Assembly: GCF_040683095.1 (NCBI RefSeq)
Contig: NZ_JBFBCI010000015.1
Span: 1 to 64,000 of the forward strand
From: Sphaerisporangium sp040683095
GTDB lineage: Bacteria; Actinomycetota; Actinomycetes; Streptosporangiales; Streptosporangiaceae
Direction of reading: 5' to 3'
DNA: 64,000 nt
Numbering within the stretch: the stretch's first letter is position 1; the number at the start of each line of letters is the position of its first letter. The position numbers were made by a program, and so were the translations under genes. Shown in pieces: positions 60,052-64,000 of the stretch. The notes beneath the pieces were generated by a model. It was not told where the DNA came from, did not search any database, and saw nothing but the letters and a program-made list of their open reading frames with translations.

Positions 60052-60057
60052 TAGGGT
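60052..60057 (+). promoter_or_regulatory. Candidate leaderless -10 element for purK
   Basis: TAGGGT lies 8 nt before the GTG at 60066, with no ribosome site. Confidence 0.5.
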
Positions 60058-60065
60058 TTGGGCTT

Positions 60066-61247
60066 GTGACCAGTGAAGCGACCAGCAGGGAAGTGCCTCC
60101 CATCGGCCCCGTCGTCGGCCCCGTCGTCGGCATGGTGGGGGCGGGCCAGCTCGCCCGGATGACCCAGCAGGCGGCCATCGCGCTCGGCGTCGAGCTGCGC
60201 GTCCTCGCCAACTCCTTCGACGAGAGCGCCGCCCGGGTGATCGCCGGGACGCGCCTTGGCGACTACCGCGACCTCGCCGTGCTCCAGGCCTTCGCCGAGG
60301 GCTGCGACGTGATCACCTTCGACCACGAGCATGTCCCGACCGGCCACCTCGAGGCACTGACGGCGCGTGGCGTGGCCGTGCGCCCGGGAGCCGAGGCGCT
60401 GGTGCACGCCCAGGACAAGTCGGTGATGCGCGAGCGCCTCACCGCGATCGGCGCGCCCTGCCCGGCGTGGGCCCGCGTGTCCACCGCCGAGGACGTCGAG
60501 GGCTTCGGCAAGGAGCACGGCTGGCCGGTCGTGCTCAAGGCCACGCGCGGCGGGTACGACGGCCGTGGCGTGTGGGTCTGCGCGTCGGCCGCCGAGGCCG
60601 CCGGGGTGCCGGCCTCCGGCACTCCGCTCATCGCCGAGGCGTTCGTCCCGTTCGAGCGCGAGGTGGCCGTGCTGGTCGCCCGCTCGCCGCACGGCCAGGG
60701 CGTCAGCTACCCGGTCGTCGAGACCGTCCAGAAGGACGGCATCTGCGTCGAGGTCATCGCCCCCGCTCCGGGCCTGGACCCGGAAGACGCGGCCCACGCC
60801 CAGCACGTCGCCCTCAAGATCGCCAACGAGCTGGGGGTGACCGGGCTGCTGGCCGTCGAGATGTTCCAGCTTCCCGGCGGCCGGTTCGTGGTCAACGAGC
60901 TGGCCATGCGCCCGCACAACAGCGGCCACTGGACGATCGAGGGCGCCCGCACCTCGCAGTTCGAGCAGCACCTGCGCGCGGTGCTCGACCTGCCGCTCGG
61001 CTCGCCCGCCCCCGCCGCGCCCGTCGTGGTCATGGCCAACGTCCTCGGCGGGGCCGACCCCGACGTGTTCGCCCGCTACGAGCACGTCATGGCGCACGAC
61101 CCCGGCGTGAAGATCCACTTCTACGGCAAGGAGGTCCGGCCGGGGCGCAAGATCGGGCACGTCACCGCGCTCGGCACCGACCTGGACGAGGTGCGCGCCC
61201 GCGCCCGCCACGCCGCCGTCCACCTCGCCACGGGAGAGTACGTCTGA
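60066..61247 (+). CDS. purK: N5-carboxyaminoimidazole ribonucleotide synthase
   Basis: A 393-residue ATP-grasp enzyme converting AIR, ATP and bicarbonate to N5-CAIR in purine synthesis. It shows GMVGAGQLARMTQQAA (N-terminal pre-ATP-grasp fold), ITFDHEHVP, VLKATRGGYDGRGVW (ATP-grasp loop), EAFVPFEREVAVLVARS and the C-terminal NELAMRPHNSGHWTIE. The N-terminus carries a GPVVGPVVG run coded by a 12-bp repeat just before the first strand. Its stop overlaps the purE ATG (TGATG). Confidence 0.95.
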   Translation: MTSEATSREVPPIGPVVGPVVGMVGAGQLARMTQQAAIALGVELRVLANSFDESAARVIAGTRLGDYRDLAVLQAFAEGCDVITFDHEHVPTGHLEALTARGVAVRPGAEALVHAQDKSVMRERLTAIGAPCPAWARVSTAEDVEGFGKEHGWPVVLKATRGGYDGRGVWVCASAAEAAGVPASGTPLIAEAFVPFEREVAVLVARSPHGQGVSYPVVETVQKDGICVEVIAPAPGLDPEDAAHAQHVALKIANELGVTGLLAVEMFQLPGGRFVVNELAMRPHNSGHWTIEGARTSQFEQHLRAVLDLPLGSPAPAAPVVVMANVLGGADPDVFARYEHVMAHDPGVKIHFYGKEVRPGRKIGHVTALGTDLDEVRARARHAAVHLATGEYV

Positions 61248-61795
61248 TGCCGGGCACACCCCAGGTCGGCCCCTTGGTCGGCCCTCTGGTCGGCCCCTTG
61301 GTCGGCATAGTGATGGGCAGCGACTCCGACTGGCCCGTGATGCGGCTCGCCGCCGAGGCGCTCGCGGAGTTCGGCGTCCCCTTCGAGGCCGACGTCGTCT
61401 CGGCCCACCGCATGCCCCGCGAGATGATCGCCTACGGCGAGGAGGCCGCCGGGCGGGGCCTGCGCGTCATCATCGCCGGGGCCGGGGGAGCCGCCCACCT
61501 GCCCGGCATGCTGGCCTCGGTGACCCCGCTCCCGGTGATCGGCGTGCCGGTCCCGCTGAAGTACCTCGACGGCATGGACTCGCTGCTGTCGATCGTCCAG
61601 ATGCCCGCCGGGGTGCCGGTGGCGACGGTCGCGGTCGGCGGCGCGCGCAACGCGGGGCTGCTGGCCGTGCGCGTCCTGGCCGCCTCCGACGAGCGCCTGC
61701 GGGCGAAGATGACCGCCTTCCAGGCGGACCTGCGGGACCAGGCCCACGCCAAGGGCGAGCGGCTGCGCGCCGAGACCGCCGGCCTGGGCGGCTGA
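61247..61795 (+). CDS. purE: N5-carboxyaminoimidazole ribonucleotide mutase
   Basis: A 182-residue class I PurE that converts N5-CAIR to CAIR, using the PurK product. Motifs are IVMGSDSDWPVM, VSAHRMP (catalytic His), IAGAGGAAHLPGM and VAVGGARNAGLLA. The N-terminal extension is a GPLVGPLVGPLVG run coded by three 12-bp units, a striking parallel to PurK upstream. ATG at 61247 overlaps the purK stop. Confidence 0.95.
   Translation: MPGTPQVGPLVGPLVGPLVGIVMGSDSDWPVMRLAAEALAEFGVPFEADVVSAHRMPREMIAYGEEAAGRGLRVIIAGAGGAAHLPGMLASVTPLPVIGVPVPLKYLDGMDSLLSIVQMPAGVPVATVAVGGARNAGLLAVRVLAASDERLRAKMTAFQADLRDQAHAKGERLRAETAGLGG
61264..61299 (+). repeat. 12-bp in-frame tandem repeat at the purE N-terminus
   Basis: GGTCGGCCCCTT appears three times (one unit with two changes), encoding VGPL units. 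A related two-unit repeat (GGCCCCGTCGTC) is at 60105-60128 in purK. Confidence 0.88.
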
Positions 61796-61879
61796 CGGCC
61801 CGCCGAGGGCGATCCGGGAGCCGACGCCGAAGCCTCGGCCCTGGAAGTCGACGTGTACCCGGCCTGACGGCCACGAGAA

Positions 61880-61908
61880 AGGGCCGCCCCCCGGACGGGA
61901 GCGGCCCT
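61880..61908 (-). terminator. Hairpin terminator between purE and ugd
   Basis: AGGGCCGC (61880-61887) pairs perfectly with GCGGCCCT (61901-61908), between convergent genes. On the minus strand the stem is followed by TTTCTCG, a short U-run serving ugd. Confidence 0.65.
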
Positions 61909-61931
61909 GTGGCGTTCCTGGGGCGGCCCGG

Positions 61932-63251
61932 CTATGGGCGGCCGAGCGCGCGGTAGTGCCAGCCCGAGGCGCGCCAGGTCTCGGCGTCCAGCGCGTTGCG
62001 GCCGTCCACGATCTTGCGGGCGGACACGACCGCGCCGAGCTCCTCGGGGTCGAGGTCGATGAACTCCTGCCACTCGGTCAGCAGCAGCACGACGTGCGCG
62101 CCCTTGGCCGCGTCCAGGGCCGAGGTGCCGAACCCGAGCGTGGGGTGGGCCTTGCGCGCGTTGCCGAGCGCCACCGGGTCGTAGACGGTGACGTCGCCGC
62201 CCTGCTCGCGGATCTTCACGGCGACGTCGAGCGCCGGGGAGTCGCGGATGTCGTCGGAGTTGGGCTTGAACGCCGCCCCGAGCACCGCGACCGTGCAGCC
62301 CTGGAACGAGCCTCCGGCGAGCTCGCGCGCCAGGTCCACCATGCGGGCGCGGCGGCGCATGTTGATCGCGTCGACCTCGCGCAGGAAGGTGAGCGCCTGG
62401 TCGGCGCCCAGCTCGCCCGCGCGGGCCATGAACGCCCGGATGTCCTTGGGCAGGCAGCCGCCGCCGAAGCCGAGGCCCGGGTTGAGGAACCGGCCGCCGA
62501 TGCGCTCGTCGAAGGACAGCGCCAGCGACAGGTCCTTGACGTCGGCGTGCGCGGCCTCGCAGACCTCGGCCATGGCGTTGATAAAGGAGATCTTGGTGGC
62601 CAGGAAGGCGTTGGCGGCGACCTTGACCAGCTCGGAGGTCGGGTAGTCGGTGATGATCAGCGGGGTGCCCTCCGCCAGCATGGGCTCGTAGACCTCCCGC
62701 ATGACCTTCTCGGCCTTGTCGGAGACGACGCCGAGCACGATGCGGTCGGGGCGCATGGTGTCCTGGACGGCGAAGCCCTCGCGCAGGAACTCGGGGTTCC
62801 ATACCAGCTCGACCAGCTCCCCGGCGGGGGCGAGGCGTACGAGCTTGTCGGCGAGGCGCTGGGCGGTGCCCACGGGCACGGTCGACTTGCCGACGACCAC
62901 GCACTCGCGGGTGAGGTGCGGGGCGAGGGACTCGACCACCGCGTCGAGGTACGAGACGTCCGCCGCGTACTCGCCCTTCTTCTGCGGCGTGCCCACGCAT
63001 ACGAAGTGGACGTCGCCGAACTCGGCCGCCTCCTCGTAGGAGGTGGTGAAGCGGAGCCGTCCGGAGGCGAGGCCCTGACGGAGGATGTCCTCCAGACCCG
63101 GCTCGTGGATGGGGAGCTCACCCGCGGACAGGCTGGCGACCTTGCCCGGATCGACGTCCAGGCCGAGCACTTCGAACCCCAGAGCGGCCATGCACGCCGC
63201 GTGTGTGGCACCCAGGTATCCGGTCCCCAGGACCGTCAGGCGATAGGACAC
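61932..63251 (-). CDS. ugd: UDP-glucose 6-dehydrogenase
   Basis: A 439-residue NAD-dependent enzyme oxidising UDP-glucose to UDP-glucuronate for envelope polysaccharides. Motifs: N-terminal NAD fold LTVLGTGYLGATHAACMA, VGKSTVPVGTA, WNPEFLREGFAVQD, ANAFLATKISFINAMAE and the catalytic Cys in NPGLGFGGGCLPKDI. A C-terminal UDP-binding domain follows (VLGAAFKPNSDDIRDSPAL). GTG at 63251 is chosen because GGAGGGAG lies just upstream and the NAD fold starts at once; a longer frame exists but adds non-conserved residues. Confidence 0.94.
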   Translation of the reverse strand: MSYRLTVLGTGYLGATHAACMAALGFEVLGLDVDPGKVASLSAGELPIHEPGLEDILRQGLASGRLRFTTSYEEAAEFGDVHFVCVGTPQKKGEYAADVSYLDAVVESLAPHLTRECVVVGKSTVPVGTAQRLADKLVRLAPAGELVELVWNPEFLREGFAVQDTMRPDRIVLGVVSDKAEKVMREVYEPMLAEGTPLIITDYPTSELVKVAANAFLATKISFINAMAEVCEAAHADVKDLSLALSFDERIGGRFLNPGLGFGGGCLPKDIRAFMARAGELGADQALTFLREVDAINMRRRARMVDLARELAGGSFQGCTVAVLGAAFKPNSDDIRDSPALDVAVKIREQGGDVTVYDPVALGNARKAHPTLGFGTSALDAAKGAHVVLLLTEWQEFIDLDPEELGAVVSARKIVDGRNALDAETWRASGWHYRALGRP

Positions 63252-63410
63252 GAGCGTGCTCCCTCCATGTTCCTCTGTCGACCCCATCTTTACCGTTACG
63301 TTGCCGAGGCATGTTACCGGCCCCCCTGGCTCCCGCAACAGAACAAACCGGACATTTCACCAGGGTGCTATCCATATACCCCTGTTCGGTCCCCGTATTG
63401 TTGGACGTCC

Positions 63411-63416
63411 TACTAT
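63411..63416 (+). promoter_or_regulatory. Candidate leaderless -10 element for the acyl-CoA dehydrogenase
   Basis: TACTAT lies 6 nt before the ATG at 63423, with no ribosome site. Confidence 0.5.
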
Positions 63417-63422
63417 TTGTCT

Positions 63423-64000
63423 ATGAGCTTCCCTCTGTACGCACCCGGTGACGAGCACCGCATGCTCCGCGAGACCGTTCGGGCGCTCGCCGACGAGAAG
63501 ATCGCCCCACACGCCGCCTCCGTGGACGAGAACGCAGAGTTCCCGTGGGAGGCGTACAAGGCGCTGGTGGCCGCCGACCTGCACGCCGTCCACATCCCCG
63601 AGCAGTATGGCGGCGCCGGAGCCGACGCGCTCGCCGCCGCGATCGTCATCGAGGAGGTCGCGCGGGCGTGCGCGTCCTCCTCCCTCATCCCGGCGGTCAA
63701 CAAGCTCGGCACCGTGCCGCTGCTGCTGTCGGCCTCCGAGGACCTCAAACAGCGCTACCTGCCGCGCGTGGCCGGCGGCGAGGGCATGTTCTCCTACGCC
63801 CTGTCGGAGCCGGAGGCCGGCTCCGACGCCGCCGCGATGAAGACCCGGGCCGTCCGGGACGGCGACCACTACGTGCTGAACGGCACCAAGATGTGGATCA
63901 CCAACGCGGGTGTCTCGGAGTTCTACACGGTCATGGCCGTCACCGACCCCGCCGCCGGGGCCCGGGGCATCTCGGCCTTCGTCATCGAGAAGGACGACGA
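63423..64000 (+). CDS. Acyl-CoA dehydrogenase (3' end outside window)
   Basis: The first 192 residues of an FAD-dependent acyl-CoA dehydrogenase are present. The N-terminal helical domain (DEHRMLRETVRALADEKIAP, HIPEQYGGAGADALAAAIVI) is followed by the start of the beta-domain with FAD-binding YALSEPEAGSDAAAMKTRA and KMWITNAGVSEFY. The catalytic Glu lies beyond the window. Its position beside purK-purE matches, as I recall, mycobacterial fadE25. It probably acts in short- or branched-chain fatty acid breakdown. Confidence 0.92.
   Translation, partial: MSFPLYAPGDEHRMLRETVRALADEKIAPHAASVDENAEFPWEAYKALVAADLHAVHIPEQYGGAGADALAAAIVIEEVARACASSSLIPAVNKLGTVPLLLSASEDLKQRYLPRVAGGEGMFSYALSEPEAGSDAAAMKTRAVRDGDHYVLNGTKMWITNAGVSEFYTVMAVTDPAAGARGISAFVIEKDD

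Overview
The window is high-GC actinomycete DNA, probably from a filamentous genus; Streptosporangiales is plausible but not proven. Evidence: GC-rich third codon positions, many GTG starts and apparently leaderless genes, a mycothiol-dependent formaldehyde dehydrogenase, an acyl-CoA carboxylase with a small epsilon subunit, WXG100/EccC proteins, a monoderm-type Tad pilus locus, and DtxR/IdeR-type iron boxes. I found no tRNA, rRNA or CRISPR array. Layout: nt 1-7010 holds the end of a giant RHS/YD-repeat polymorphic toxin (LamG insert, HINT domain, PD-(D/E)XK-like tip) and its probable immunity gene. At 7030-9864 a DUF6230-DUF6114-TPR operon has been cut in its last gene by an intact IS630-type element with a TA target duplication. 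Then come a secreted PHB-depolymerase-like esterase, kynureninase, a GGCT-like protein, a flavoprotein quinone reductase, two envelope proteins sharing one cytosolic module (15.2-18.2 kb), and the biotin carboxylase/BCCP subunit of an acyl-CoA carboxylase. From 20.4 to 26.7 kb lie a WXG100 protein, a TadE-like protein, an orphan EccC-type ATPase and a lipoprotein. Region 26.9-27.1 kb has an unexpected cluster of DnaA boxes around an AT-rich patch, next to cutA. Region 27.9-38.6 kb is one co-directional Tad (Flp pilus) locus: CpaB-like, CpaE-like, CpaF, TadB, TadC, Flp-like pilin, two TadE/TadF-type pseudopilins, a membrane LysM-winged helix-BTAD protein, a lipoprotein and a secreted protein. 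No prepilin peptidase is present. Region 39.6-40.5 kb is a small graveyard with TTCA-loop hairpins and a Nudix remnant. After that come DNA-alkylation repair (Ada/AlkA fusion plus Ogt), a NYN-domain protein, acyl-CoA carboxylase epsilon and beta subunits, PEP carboxylase, FdhD with a YdeP-like molybdopterin oxidoreductase, BirA, a bPH2 membrane protein, mycothiol-dependent formaldehyde dehydrogenase with a metallo-beta-lactamase partner, an iron-regulated Bfd-bacterioferritin pair, a two-component system, GtrA, PurK-PurE, UDP-glucose dehydrogenase and the start of an acyl-CoA dehydrogenase. How the genes work together: the carboxylase alpha, beta and epsilon subunits and the biotin ligase that activates them are all here. 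From memory, the mix of carboxylase, birA, PH protein, GtrA, purK-purE and acyl-CoA dehydrogenase resembles a conserved mycobacterial neighbourhood. Two features recur across the window. Many genes have a TANNNT-like -10 hexamer 6-8 nt before the start codon (leaderless transcripts). Several proteins carry short in-frame tandem repeats, often of 12 bp.
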